A stretch of 64,000 nt of DNA. Source: Boudabousia liubingyangii. GTDB lineage: Bacteria; Actinomycetota; Actinomycetes; Actinomycetales; Actinomycetaceae. Location of the stretch: assembly GCF_001907245.1 (NCBI RefSeq), contig NZ_MQSU01000003.1:310001-374000 (forward strand), in the 5' to 3' direction. Positions 7,583 to 16,407 of this stretch are shown here, one piece after another (within the stretch, counting starts at the first letter, position 1; each line of letters opens with the position of its first letter). A program made the translations under genes and the position numbers. The notes under the pieces are model-generated. The model made no database searches, had not been told where the DNA came from, and saw only the letters and a list, made by a program, of their open reading frames with translations.

Positions 7583-9538
7583 ATGACCACACACCACACA
7601 TCCCTCACCCTCGATATTGAAACCTTCAGCGAAATCAACCTTGGTAAGGCGGGCATGTACCGCTACGCGGCAGACCCCACCTTCGAACTCCTCCTCTTGT
7701 CCTACTCCTGGGACGCCGGACCAGTACAAACCATCGACATTGCTAGTGGTGAGCCAATACCCGCTGACGTACTGGCTGCACTTGATGACCCGGCGGTGAC
7801 GAAGTGGGCGTTTAACGCTGCTTTCGAGCGCACCTGCCTTTCCGCACATTTGGGGCGGCAACTGTCTCCTCGTGGGTGGCGATGTCACATGGTGTGGGCC
7901 GCAGCCCTCGGACTACCACTCTCGCTCGACGGCGTCTCCAAAGCCCTGAAGTTGAACACCGGGAAACTATCCACCGGCAAAGACCTCATCCGGTTCTTCT
8001 CCGTCCCCGCTAAGCCCTCGCTGCTGAACAATGGCCTAACCCGAAACCTCCCCGGTCACGCACCAGACAAGTGGGGCCAGTTCAAGACCTACAACGCCAG
8101 GGACGTAGAGACAGAACTAGAACTGCACGCCAAACTCTCGCCCTTCCCGTTGCCTGAGCAGGTGTGGCGCGAGTACTGGGATGACCAGACAATCAACGAC
8201 CGTGGCATCCACCTTGACCTCGACCTAGCCAATGCGGCAATCGAGCTCGATAAGCAGGTGCGGGAGAAGAACCTCACCCGCTCAAGCCACCTCACTGGCT
8301 TGGATAATCCCAATTCGCCGTTGCAGCTCAAAGACTGGGCCAACCAACGTGGCATCACCATGGGATCGATGGGCAAGCAAGAAGTCCAAGACACCCTTAC
8401 CGCCACCACCGACCCAGTGGTCAAAGAAGTACTCGCTCTGCGCCTCGAGTTGTCGAAGTCTTCGGTGCGTAAGTACGAGGCGATGACCACCAGCGCCAAC
8501 CCAACCGACCACCGCGCGCGGGGGCTCATGCAATTCCACGGGGCAGCAAGAACCGGACGCTGGGCAGGTCGCCTCATCCAAGTCCAAAACCTGCCCCGCA
8601 ACTACCTACCCGACCTCGACGCCGCACGCGCCCTCGTCAAGGACCGCAACCTGACGGCACTGGAAATGCTGTACGACTCCGTACCCGATGTCCTCAGGCA
8701 GCTCATCCGCACTGCATTCACCCCACGACAGGGATACGAGTTCATTGTTGCCGACTACTCAGCCATCGAAGCCCGCGTCATCGCCTGGCTCGCCGGAGAA
8801 GAAAGCACCCTCCAAGTCTTCAAGGAAGGCCGGGACCTGTACTGCGAAACAGCATCCAGAATGTTCGGTGTCCCAGTTGAGAAACACGGGGTCAACAGCC
8901 ATCTTCGGCAAAAAGGTAAATTAGCTACGCTCGGATGTGGATACGGGGGCTCCGTAGGTGCCTTGGAGAACATGGGAGCCCTCCGCATAGGTTTACAGGC
9001 CGACGAGCTGCCGGGACTAGTGAACGCGTGGAGGGAAGCCAACCCAGCCATCGTGGACTTCTGGTGGGCAATCGATGCTGCTGCCCAACGCTGTCTTACC
9101 ACTGGCAGGCCTGCTTCGACGCACGAGATCACGTTCACCCGCGAGGCTGGAATCCTCTTCTGCACACTCCCATCAGGCCGTCGCCTGGCATACCCCGGAG
9201 CGACCATCACCACCGGCAGGTTCAGCCGCGACGTCATCACCTACCAAGGCCAAAACACTGCTAAACGCTGGGACTGGATCGAAACCTACGGACCCAAATT
9301 GGTGGAGAATATCGTCCAAGCCACCGCACGCGACCTCCTCGCCCATGCCATCCGGAATGTGGAGGCCAAGGGCTGGCCGGTAGTCATGCATGTCCACGAC
9401 GAAATCATCATCGAGGTTCCCAAGGGTGCTTTGACAGTTGGGCAGGTCGCGTTGGCCATGTGCGAAGCACCCGATTGGGCTGCTGGTTTTCCGTTAGATG
9501 CGGATGGTTACCGCTGTGACTACTACCGGAAGGATTAA
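7583..9538 (+). CDS. Phage DNA polymerase, family A
   Basis: 651 residues from ATG 7583 (TTGGAGCC upstream), preferred to an ATG 72 bp earlier. An exonuclease-like N-terminus begins with LDIETFSE. The polymerase domain (about 330-650) shows motif A (VADYSAIEARVIAWLAGEE), motif B region (RQKGKLATLGCGYGGS) and motif C (MHVHDEIIIEV) with the catalytic aspartates. The HVHDE form is normal for family A. It replicates the excised phage genome. Its stop overlaps the stop of the reverse-strand DUF3800 gene. Confidence 0.93.
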   Translation: MTTHHTSLTLDIETFSEINLGKAGMYRYAADPTFELLLLSYSWDAGPVQTIDIASGEPIPADVLAALDDPAVTKWAFNAAFERTCLSAHLGRQLSPRGWRCHMVWAAALGLPLSLDGVSKALKLNTGKLSTGKDLIRFFSVPAKPSLLNNGLTRNLPGHAPDKWGQFKTYNARDVETELELHAKLSPFPLPEQVWREYWDDQTINDRGIHLDLDLANAAIELDKQVREKNLTRSSHLTGLDNPNSPLQLKDWANQRGITMGSMGKQEVQDTLTATTDPVVKEVLALRLELSKSSVRKYEAMTTSANPTDHRARGLMQFHGAARTGRWAGRLIQVQNLPRNYLPDLDAARALVKDRNLTALEMLYDSVPDVLRQLIRTAFTPRQGYEFIVADYSAIEARVIAWLAGEESTLQVFKEGRDLYCETASRMFGVPVEKHGVNSHLRQKGKLATLGCGYGGSVGALENMGALRIGLQADELPGLVNAWREANPAIVDFWWAIDAAAQRCLTTGRPASTHEITFTREAGILFCTLPSGRRLAYPGATITTGRFSRDVITYQGQNTAKRWDWIETYGPKLVENIVQATARDLLAHAIRNVEAKGWPVVMHVHDEIIIEVPKGALTVGQVALAMCEAPDWAAGFPLDADGYRCDYYRKD

Positions 9539-10380
9539 GACTGTTGTGGCGGCAGGGGATCTTGGATGTTGTAACAGGTTTTGAGTGAGCCTAAGTGTCG
9601 GGGGAACATGTCTAGGGTCTCGCCTGTGCACGAGCGGATTTTACTTTTCGAGCTTGTCACTTGGGCAAGTCGTTTCCCGAAATAGGTAGGTGCCCAGGAG
9701 AATTCGGCAAAGTCTGGATCGAACTTGTAGGCGCCGATTCTTCCCAGCAGGGCGCAAATCCAGTCGGCGCACTGGACGGTTTGGTAGAGGTGACTCTCGA
9801 CTTCCATTGGTGGTTCAAGCAGCCGTGTAGCGTCCTGGTTAGAAAACATGAAGGCAGCAGCGCCAGCGAATACTTCCATGCGTTCTTTGATGCCCTGCTT
9901 ATCGAGAACCATCAGGAAGTTCTCATCATCGGGGATGGACCATTGCGTGCGAGCAATGAGCTGTTTGATTGCGTGATCGTAGCGGTCTTGGTTGCTCTCG
10001 CCGGTCTGTTCGAAGGTGCCGCGTGGTTTTTCTTGGCCATAGAAGACTACTTGGGCATTTAGACGCTCGAGAGCGTTGAGTGTGCGCGCGATGATGCGCC
10101 TTGTCTCCCGGTAGGTTTCAATATTCCGGGTGGTGAGCAGGGCTGCGCCTTTTTTCTCCCAATGTTCGACACGTTTGCCTCGCGCTAGGACTTTCGCATC
10201 AATCTCTTCTTGAAGGCCGGTTTCTTTGATTGTTCTAAATGCGCCTGAGAGCTTGCGTACGTTGTCTGCGGGGATGATGAACCCACCAAGCCCGAACACG
10301 GGGTGGGTCTTGTAACTGGGGTCTTGTCTGCTGATGTACGGGCCGTTATGACCAAACTCGTCAAAGTAGCCGATGTACAC
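9535..10380 (-). CDS. DUF3800-domain protein, reverse-strand cargo
   Basis: 281 residues on the minus strand from GTG 10380 with GGAGG about 8 nt before it. YIGYFDEFGHNGPY at the N-terminus matches the DUF3800 signature (acidic residues after a strand), and CADWICALLGRIGAY near the end fits the conserved A-D-x-x-A region. Biochemical role is not established to my knowledge; members are frequent in mobile elements. It is the only reverse gene in the replication module and meets the polymerase stop to stop, with a 4-bp overlap, which marks it as inserted cargo. Confidence 0.82.
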   Translation of the reverse strand: MYIGYFDEFGHNGPYISRQDPSYKTHPVFGLGGFIIPADNVRKLSGAFRTIKETGLQEEIDAKVLARGKRVEHWEKKGAALLTTRNIETYRETRRIIARTLNALERLNAQVVFYGQEKPRGTFEQTGESNQDRYDHAIKQLIARTQWSIPDDENFLMVLDKQGIKERMEVFAGAAAFMFSNQDATRLLEPPMEVESHLYQTVQCADWICALLGRIGAYKFDPDFAEFSWAPTYFGKRLAQVTSSKSKIRSCTGETLDMFPRHLGSLKTCYNIQDPLPPQQS

Positions 10381-10408
10381 GAACTAAACCTCCAGAAGAA
10401 ACACGAAA

Positions 10409-10426
10409 GCCCGTGTCGCCACGGGC
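10409..10426. repeat. Short GC hairpin in the divergent gap
   Basis: GCCCGTG-TCGC-CACGGGC is a perfect 7-bp hairpin with a 4-nt loop in the intergenic region between the divergent DUF3800 and DUF4406 genes. On the minus strand it would lie in the DUF3800 5' leader. Possible regulatory or mRNA-stability element; no T-run for either strand. Confidence 0.45.
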
Positions 10427-10576
10427 CTCGGAAGTGGAGCACCGAAGTGCGTCCTATGAAGATGGTAGCAGTCAAAGTCGTTGTGGGCAATAGATAAAAC
10501 CTTATTGAAGGACGGGTACTGGAGTGAGCGGCAAGCTGATCGTCACGACTTCTTCAACCTGGTTCCTGTGATAGGG

Positions 10577-10637
10577 GGTTAACACTTACTGATGCTCATC
10601 GCCATAGGGGTAGGAGGAGCCAATCTCGGCTTCCTCC
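10577..10637 (+). promoter_or_regulatory. Repeated phage leader element, copy B
   Basis: GGTTAACAC (10577-10585), 13 nt, TCGCCA (10599-10604), then TAGGGGTAGGA, as in copy A. A hairpin follows: GGAGG-AGCC (10613-10621) pairs with GGCT-T-CCTCC (10628-10637) around loop AATCTC. It precedes the DUF4406/primase operon that starts at 10674. Confidence 0.6.
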
Positions 10638-10673
10638 CTTGCGAATAACCATCCGATCTGGAGGTAGCCCCTG

Positions 10674-11186
10674 ATGGCTGACAAAACCTATTCCTGGTTC
10701 GAGCCCGACCTTGAACACCTCATCAACACCGCGACCGGCCGCAGACTCATCTACGTCTCCTCGGCCTACTCCGGCGACACTAAACGCAACACCCATTTGG
10801 CTAAGGCCTACGCCCGTTTCGTCCACGATTGTGGTTACGTGCCCATCGTCCCGCACCTGCTCTTTCCACAATTTTTGGATGAGGAAACCGAGCGAGAGGC
10901 CGGCATTGAGGCGGCGCTCAGCCTGCTGGAGTTGTGCGACGAATACTGGGCATTTGGAAACCTGACAGAAGGAATGGTGACGGAGTTCAAAGCCTCCCTA
11001 GCCATGGGCATCCCCAACGTACCCTTCACCGTCACTCACCTGACCGAAGATGGCACAGAGTACCTGGGTATCACCCCATCGAGGAAGTGTGACCAGGAAC
11101 GTTTCACTGCCTTGACGTGTGAGCGCAAGGCCCGCCGCGCACTACGCCAGGCAAACGCAGCCTTCAAGGGTGGTGAAGCCAAATGA
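10674..11186 (+). CDS. DUF4406/DUF7768-like protein (nucleoside 2-deoxyribosyltransferase-like fold)
   Basis: 170 residues from ATG 10674 behind GGAGG. YVSSAYSGDTKRNTHLAKAYARF and LFPQFLDEETEREAGIE, then LLELCDEYWAFG, match the phage DUF4406/DUF7768 pattern, which shares the nucleoside deoxyribosyltransferase fold. Proposed roles are nucleotide metabolism or signalling; the substrate is unknown. It overlaps the primase start by 4 bp. Confidence 0.78.
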   Translation: MADKTYSWFEPDLEHLINTATGRRLIYVSSAYSGDTKRNTHLAKAYARFVHDCGYVPIVPHLLFPQFLDEETEREAGIEAALSLLELCDEYWAFGNLTEGMVTEFKASLAMGIPNVPFTVTHLTEDGTEYLGITPSRKCDQERFTALTCERKARRALRQANAAFKGGEAK

Positions 11187-13477
11187 AACCCATGACCATG
11201 CATGCCTCCAACACTGTTGGCCAGGCCCAAAACACCCACTACCCACATGAGCACACCGTCACCGGCCTTGATGATCTCAAGCGTGTTGTGGCCTTCGACC
11301 ACGTGGTCGCTGAGTACGAGGGTGGACAGCGCGGCAACTCCCGCTTCCTAACCTCGGATTGCCTGGTGATGGACGTTGATAACGACCACTCCGAGATCGA
11401 AACGGAGTGGGTGACCCCAAGCCGCCTGGCCGACCTCATGCCCGGCGTCCCGTTCATGGCAGCCACGTCCCGCAACCACATGAAACCCAAAGGCGCCAGT
11501 ACTGCTCGGCCGAGGTTCCACGTCTACCTACCCATCAACCCAGTGACGGATGCGGAAGCCTACGCTGCGCTCAAACGTCAGCTCGCAGCTCAGGTGCCCG
11601 TGTTCGATTCGAACGCGTTGGATGCGGGCCGGTTTATCTACGGCAACCCCGAGGCAAAGACCACCGTTATCGAGGGTGAGAGTCTGGTCGATGAATGGCT
11701 GGCCCGCGACCTGTTTGCTGAGTTCGACCAAGCCTCATCCCTCATCGGTGAAGGCAGTAGGAACGCGACCCTGTCTCGTTTCGCTGGACGGGTACTCATC
11801 CGCTACGGCAACACCGAGCGCGCCAGGGAACTGTTCAACCAAAAAGCCGCACTGTGCGACCCGCCCCTACCAGGTTTTGAGGTGGAACAGATCTGGGCAT
11901 CAGCCACAAGGTTCGCGGAAAAGGTAGCTGAGGACCCGAACTATGTGTCTCCGGAGGCCTATGCGGAGTTGACCAGCCTTAAGCCGGAGGATTTCACCGA
12001 CGTCGGACAAGCCACCCTCATCGCTGGGGAGTGCGCGGACAAGGTGTGCTTCTCTCCCTCGACTGGGTGGGCAGCGTATGGCAAAGGTGTATGGGATGAG
12101 TCCGAGCCCAAGGCCCAGCGGGTGTTCCAGGATTTCACTACCCGCCAGCTCGCACAGGCCGAGAAAGCTCTCGCCAGCACTAAAGCCCAAGCTTCGCAGG
12201 AGGGTGTGTTGCAGATGCTTGGGGTGATGAGCAAAGCCAAAGCCCTCTCCGCATTCACCCCCGCCCAGCACCAACTGTTCGAGCAGCTGGCGGCCGACGA
12301 GGCGTGGGTGAAGTTCGCATACCGCGCTAGAGGCGACCGTGGAATCCAAGCCGCCATGCGCCAAGCACGCTCCCTGGTACTGATCGACCCGGAGGATCTG
12401 GACAAAGACCCCTACATGTTCAACACCCCCGGCGGCACCTACGACCTGCGCGAGGGCCTGTCCAGCCTGCGTCCTCATGACCCGTTTGACCTGCTCACCA
12501 AACAAACCAAAGTCACCCCCAGTGACGAGGGGATGGGCATTTGGGTTGAGTGTCTGAACACCATCTTCCAAGGCGACACCGAGCTCATCGACTACGTCCA
12601 GCGCGTGTGCGGGCTGGCAGCTATCGGCAAAGTCATGGTCGAAGGGCTCATCATCGCCTACGGGGACGGGAGCAACGGCAAGTCCACGTTCTGGAACACC
12701 ATCGCCCGTGTGCTTGGCTCCTACGCTGAGACCATCAGCGCTGAGGTGTTGATTGCGGGGAAGAAAAACAACGCGAAGAATGACATGGCCCAAACCCGAG
12801 GCCGCCGGTTGTTGATTGCGGGTGAGAACGACGAGGGCGTAAGGCTGTCGAGCTCTTCGGCTAAGCAGCTCGCGTCAACGGACAAGATCGCGGCAGAGAA
12901 GAAGTACAAAGACCCCTTCTCCTTCACCCCCTCCCACACCCTGGTGCTCTACACCAACCACCTACCCAAGGTGCGTGGCCGCGACACTGGTATCTGGAGG
13001 CGGCTGATCGTGATCCCGTTCAACGCCACCATCACGGGTAGTGATGACGTGAAGAACTACGCCGACTACCTCTTCGAGAACGCTGGCGGCGCGGTCCTAG
13101 CCTGGATCATGGAAGGCGCCAGGCTCATCCACGCCGAGAACTACAAACTGGTTCCTCCAGTTTGCGTGGTTAAAGCCAGTGAGGATTACCGCAGGCAAAA
13201 CGACTGGTTCGCTCACTTCCTCGAAGAATGCTGTCAAGTCGGTGAGGAATTCACCGAAAGCTCCAAAGCGCTCTATGACACGTATCGGGCGTGGGCTGAA
13301 TCCCAGCGCGAGTGGGTCAAAAACGCTGCCGACTTCTACGCAGCCCTCGATAAGGCAGGCTTCGAGAAGAAACGCACCCGCACCATGCGCCTGATTACCG
13401 GGCTGCGTCTGAAAAACGACTTCGACGACGCCCCCACTCTCGAAGCGGAAGCGTTTGTTGGGGAGGTGCAACGGTGA
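11183..13477 (+). CDS. Primase-helicase, D5/P4 phage type
   Basis: 764 residues. The N-terminal ~170 residues contain a virulence-associated-E/primpol-like region (DCLVMDVDNDHSE gives an acidic metal-site pattern, and PFMAATSRNHM follows). The C-terminal half is a D5-type superfamily 3 helicase: Walker A YGDGSNGKST, Walker B-like RRLLIAGENDEG, and sensor segment LVLYTNHLPKVRG with the arginine-finger region WRRLIVIPF. It unwinds and primes phage DNA. The next gene starts inside its last codons (GTGA overlap). Confidence 0.9.
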   Translation: MKPMTMHASNTVGQAQNTHYPHEHTVTGLDDLKRVVAFDHVVAEYEGGQRGNSRFLTSDCLVMDVDNDHSEIETEWVTPSRLADLMPGVPFMAATSRNHMKPKGASTARPRFHVYLPINPVTDAEAYAALKRQLAAQVPVFDSNALDAGRFIYGNPEAKTTVIEGESLVDEWLARDLFAEFDQASSLIGEGSRNATLSRFAGRVLIRYGNTERARELFNQKAALCDPPLPGFEVEQIWASATRFAEKVAEDPNYVSPEAYAELTSLKPEDFTDVGQATLIAGECADKVCFSPSTGWAAYGKGVWDESEPKAQRVFQDFTTRQLAQAEKALASTKAQASQEGVLQMLGVMSKAKALSAFTPAQHQLFEQLAADEAWVKFAYRARGDRGIQAAMRQARSLVLIDPEDLDKDPYMFNTPGGTYDLREGLSSLRPHDPFDLLTKQTKVTPSDEGMGIWVECLNTIFQGDTELIDYVQRVCGLAAIGKVMVEGLIIAYGDGSNGKSTFWNTIARVLGSYAETISAEVLIAGKKNNAKNDMAQTRGRRLLIAGENDEGVRLSSSSAKQLASTDKIAAEKKYKDPFSFTPSHTLVLYTNHLPKVRGRDTGIWRRLIVIPFNATITGSDDVKNYADYLFENAGGAVLAWIMEGARLIHAENYKLVPPVCVVKASEDYRRQNDWFAHFLEECCQVGEEFTESSKALYDTYRAWAESQREWVKNAADFYAALDKAGFEKKRTRTMRLITGLRLKNDFDDAPTLEAEAFVGEVQR

Positions 13478-14019
13478 ACTTCTACGACTGGATGATCCAA
13501 ACCCACCGTGATGGCACCGGACCGGCAAGCCACCTGGCCGCCGACATGGAGGCTGATTTCTACGCCGGCCCCTACACCCATAAAGCCATCCTGGCTCACC
13601 TCCACGCCTGTGGGGCGATCGATGCGTGCATCGAGACCTTCGAGGAATGCTGGCGCGAATACCTCACCAGCCCCACCCGGAAACGACGCTCCAAGCGCCG
13701 CCCATTGAAAGCGCCGAGGCCGTTGATTGGCAGGTGGGAAGACTCCAACCAAGGAACCTTCCTCACTCTCGATAAGGAGCGTCAGCAAGCCCTCATGGAG
13801 TGGATTCGCACCGACCTGACCCACGGTCGGGACTGGTGTTCCAAAACCAGTTACGGGCTCAAGCACCTCTTCGAGCGAGACACCGGTCATTACGTGACTA
13901 ACGCCCAGTTCAAGGACGCCATGATCATCGCCGGCTACCAGCCAAAGAACATCAAGGCATTGAACCACTGCTACCGGCTGCACCCGCTCTCGCCCGCGTT
14001 CAACCCTGAGGGCCACTAA
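13474..14019 (+). CDS. Phage protein with YozE-SAM-like N-terminus
   Basis: 181 residues from GTG 13474, which overlaps the primase stop. MNFYDWMIQTHRDGTGPASH then LAADMEAD resembles the YozE sterile-alpha-motif-like fold seen in Firmicute proteins and phages. A basic linker (RKRRSKRRPLKAPRP) and a C-terminal region (LFERDTGHYVTNAQFKDAMI) follow; that last part resembles the helical tail found on some phage primases. Possibly an accessory to the primase-helicase; function unknown. Confidence 0.6.
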   Translation: MNFYDWMIQTHRDGTGPASHLAADMEADFYAGPYTHKAILAHLHACGAIDACIETFEECWREYLTSPTRKRRSKRRPLKAPRPLIGRWEDSNQGTFLTLDKERQQALMEWIRTDLTHGRDWCSKTSYGLKHLFERDTGHYVTNAQFKDAMIIAGYQPKNIKALNHCYRLHPLSPAFNPEGH

Positions 14020-14065
14020 CCCGTAAACCGGGCCGTCACCAAAGGGGCCATTCCCCACTCCTGCT

Positions 14066-14106
14066 GGGGGCTAGTTTCGCCTGTTAAATCAACGTTTCTA
14101 GCCCCC
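14066..14106. repeat. 9-bp inverted repeat GGGGGCTAG/CTAGCCCCC
   Basis: GGGGGCTAG (14066-14074) and CTAGCCCCC (14098-14106) flank 23 nt in the gap after the gene ending at 14019. There is no T-run. It could be a protein-binding site, a hairpin end to the primase transcript, or part of a replication origin near the primase. The rest of the gap (14107-14221) is AT-rich and shows no gene. Confidence 0.4.
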
Positions 14107-14221
14107 ACCCGGCGGGGTGTGTGACAGGTACGTCAAGTGTTCCTAACCCTTTTATATAGGAAGTTAAAAATGAAAAGTCTATAGAGAAGGTAGAACACTA
14201 TAAGCCACACCTGACACATCC

Positions 14222-14246
14222 CCTTGGAAGGCCCATGATTCCAAGG
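14222..14246 (+). promoter_or_regulatory. Hairpin covering the ribosome site of the VRR-NUC gene
   Basis: CCTTGGAA (14222-14229) pairs exactly with TTCCAAGG (14239-14246) around a 9-nt loop. The right arm contains the AAGG of the CAAGGAAAA ribosome site 10 nt before ATG 14257, so folding would lower translation of the nuclease gene. Seen directly; regulation inferred. Confidence 0.5.
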
Positions 14247-14256
14247 AAAAGTCTCA

Positions 14257-14535
14257 ATGAAAGAACAACAACTCGAAACCCGCCTATGTCGGGCTATTCG
14301 CCGCATCGGCGGCATCTGCTGGAAATTCACTAGCCCCGGTTTGACGGGCGTCCCAGACCGCATCTGCCTACTAGACGGACGGGCAGTGTTCGTCGAAGTC
14401 AAAACCACCGGCAAACACCCAAGGCCTCTACAAGTCGCCCGCATGCGCGAGCTTGAGCGCCAGGGCTTTACCTGCATTGTCCTCGACCACCCAGAGGGAA
14501 TTCAGGAGGTGTGTGATGCTCTACAAGCCGCATAA
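14257..14535 (+). CDS. VRR-NUC domain nuclease
   Basis: 92 residues, a stand-alone VRR-NUC domain: an N-terminal helix, SPGLTGVPDRICLLDGRAVFVEVK (D then E-x-K catalytic elements), and the closing QLERQGFTCIVLD-like segment. Phage VRR-NUC proteins act as small structure-specific or Holliday-junction-like nucleases in replication modules, usually directly before an SNF2 helicase, as here (20-bp overlap). Confidence 0.9.
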   Translation: MKEQQLETRLCRAIRRIGGICWKFTSPGLTGVPDRICLLDGRAVFVEVKTTGKHPRPLQVARMRELERQGFTCIVLDHPEGIQEVCDALQAA

Positions 14536-15880
14536 CTACCAGGCCACCGCTATTGAGTTCGTCGAAACCCACCCCATCGCAGCCCTCCTGCTCGAAATGG
14601 GACTAGGCAAGAGCTCGATCGCTCTGACGGCGATCTGGAACCTCATGTACGACCGCTTCGAAGTCCAGCGCGTGCTGGTGGTGGCACCGCTTCGAGTGGC
14701 AAGGGATACCTGGCCAGCAGAACAACAGAAGTGGGATCACCTGGCTGGCCTCACCATGGCAGTGGCTGTCGGACCAGAAGCCAAACGCCTCCAGGCGCTC
14801 CAGGCTGGGGCTGATGTGACGGTGATTAACCGTGAGAACGTCACTTGGCTTGTTGAACGCTCCGGTGTCCAGTGGCAGTGGGACATGGTGATCATCGACG
14901 AGCTGAGCTCGTTTAAGAATCATCAGGCCAAGCGCTTCCGCTCCCTACTCAAAGCCCGCCCACTGGTTCGCAGGATCGTGGGACTCACTGGGACACCGGC
15001 CGCTAACGGTCTGGAGGATCTTTGGGCACAGTTTCGGCTTCTGGATATGGGGGAGCGTCTTGGTCGTTACATCACGCATTACCGGCGTGAGTTCTTCGAC
15101 CCCGATAAGCGAAATGGCATGCAGGTCTTCTCCTACAAACCCAAGCCGGGTGCGGAAGACGAGATCTACAAGCGCATCAGTGACGTCACCATTTCGATGC
15201 GGACCTGCGACCACCTCACCCTGCCAGAAGTCACCTACAACACCATCGACGTGGCCATGGGTGACAAGGGCCGACGCGCCTACGAGCGGATGCTGGGTGA
15301 CCTAGTCCTCGAGCTCGAGGGCACAGAAGTCACGGCTGCTAACGCGGCAGCGCTATCTGGGAAACTCACCCAGATGGCCTCCGGAGCCTTGTACGACCAG
15401 GACGGCAACTGGCACCTCGTGCATGAAGCCAAGCTGGATGCGTTGGAGGATTTGGTGGAGGCGGCGAACGGTAAGCCGGTGCTGGTGGCTTACTGGTACG
15501 CCCATGACCTCGAACGCATCCAAAACAGGTTCCCGCAGGCTCGCCTGCTCAAAACAGGCGCGGACATGGACGCATGGAACAACGGCGAGATTCCGCTGGC
15601 TCTGATCCACCCCGCCTCGGCTGGGCACGGCCTGAACCTACAAGCTGGCGGCTCAACGCTCATCTGGTTCACGCTCACCTGGTCTTTGGAGCTTTACCAG
15701 CAGACCAATGCCCGCTTACACCGGCAGGGACAGCGGGAGCCGGTGGTCATCCACCATCTTGCTGCCAAGGATTCGATTGATCAAAAGATCCTTTCCGCTC
15801 TGGCGGTTAAGGACACAACACAGGCCGCGTTGATTGACGCGGTCAAAGCAACCATCACTATGGAAGGAGTAGGCCGATGA
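14516..15880 (+). CDS. SNF2-family DEAD/DEAH-like helicase
   Basis: 454 residues from ATG 14516 (CAGGAGG upstream); a longer frame exists but overlaps the nuclease gene further. Motif I LLEMGLGKSSIA, Ia VLVVAPLRVARDTW, II MVIIDELSSF (DEL(S) instead of DEAH), III VGLTGTPAANG, and the C-terminal lobe with AGHGLNLQAG and QTNARLHRQGQ complete an SNF2 core. It remodels or unwinds DNA during phage replication. The next gene overlaps by 4 bp. Confidence 0.92.
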   Translation: MLYKPHNYQATAIEFVETHPIAALLLEMGLGKSSIALTAIWNLMYDRFEVQRVLVVAPLRVARDTWPAEQQKWDHLAGLTMAVAVGPEAKRLQALQAGADVTVINRENVTWLVERSGVQWQWDMVIIDELSSFKNHQAKRFRSLLKARPLVRRIVGLTGTPAANGLEDLWAQFRLLDMGERLGRYITHYRREFFDPDKRNGMQVFSYKPKPGAEDEIYKRISDVTISMRTCDHLTLPEVTYNTIDVAMGDKGRRAYERMLGDLVLELEGTEVTAANAAALSGKLTQMASGALYDQDGNWHLVHEAKLDALEDLVEAANGKPVLVAYWYAHDLERIQNRFPQARLLKTGADMDAWNNGEIPLALIHPASAGHGLNLQAGGSTLIWFTLTWSLELYQQTNARLHRQGQREPVVIHHLAAKDSIDQKILSALAVKDTTQAALIDAVKATITMEGVGR

Positions 15881-16356
15881 CTGCTGTTCTCGGTACTGAC
15901 ATCACTTGGAAATACGTCGACCGCCGCGCGGCAGCCATCAACGCACTGCGGGACTTTTCGACAATGCAAACCATCATCGACACCACCGACGACGACTTGA
16001 AGGCCTTGGCTGAGGACATCCCCACTGTCAGCTCACCGAGGCTGGATGGGATGCCTGGTGGTGGGTTCAATCCTCACGGGTCTGAGGATCGGATCATGGC
16101 TCACCTGGAGCGGATTGATAACCGCCAGCGCCGCTACCTCCAAGCCCGCGACTACATGGACTGGTTCTTACCGGCTTGGGCGGCCCTGTCCGATGACGAG
16201 CGGTGGATGCTCGAAGTCTGCTACTTGGGTGAAGACACAATGCAAACCGATGCCATCATCCAGATTGGCGATCGCTTCCACATCGAGCGGTCGAGTGCAT
16301 ACAAGCGTCGGGCTAAAGCGCTTGAGCATCTGGCTCTTCTTCTCTATGGTCGGTAA
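15877..16356 (+). CDS. ArpU/DUF1492-like phage late regulator
   Basis: 159 residues. The middle shows the pattern of phage ArpU/RinA/DUF1492 regulators: a long helix (RIDNRQRRYLQARDYMDWFLPA), LSDDERWMLEVCYLG, and a terminal HTH (IGDRFHIERSSAYKRRAKAL). Such proteins activate the packaging and structural genes. Its position at the end of the replication operon and before terminase fits that role. Family assignment is by pattern, not by search. Confidence 0.7.
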   Translation: MTAVLGTDITWKYVDRRAAAINALRDFSTMQTIIDTTDDDLKALAEDIPTVSSPRLDGMPGGGFNPHGSEDRIMAHLERIDNRQRRYLQARDYMDWFLPAWAALSDDERWMLEVCYLGEDTMQTDAIIQIGDRFHIERSSAYKRRAKALEHLALLLYGR

Positions 16357-16407
16357 GAACGGCCTGTCGTATATATTCCTCCGCCGAATGGTCGCTAAAA
16401 TCGAACC

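Noticed and set aside
11900-12793. Long antisense frame opposite the primase-helicase
   Set aside because: A shadow of a GC-rich coding strand; composition follows the forward gene and no ribosome site or domain is seen. The same holds for long antisense frames opposite the tape measure and tip genes (38784-39353, 41671-42387) and at 20909-21763.
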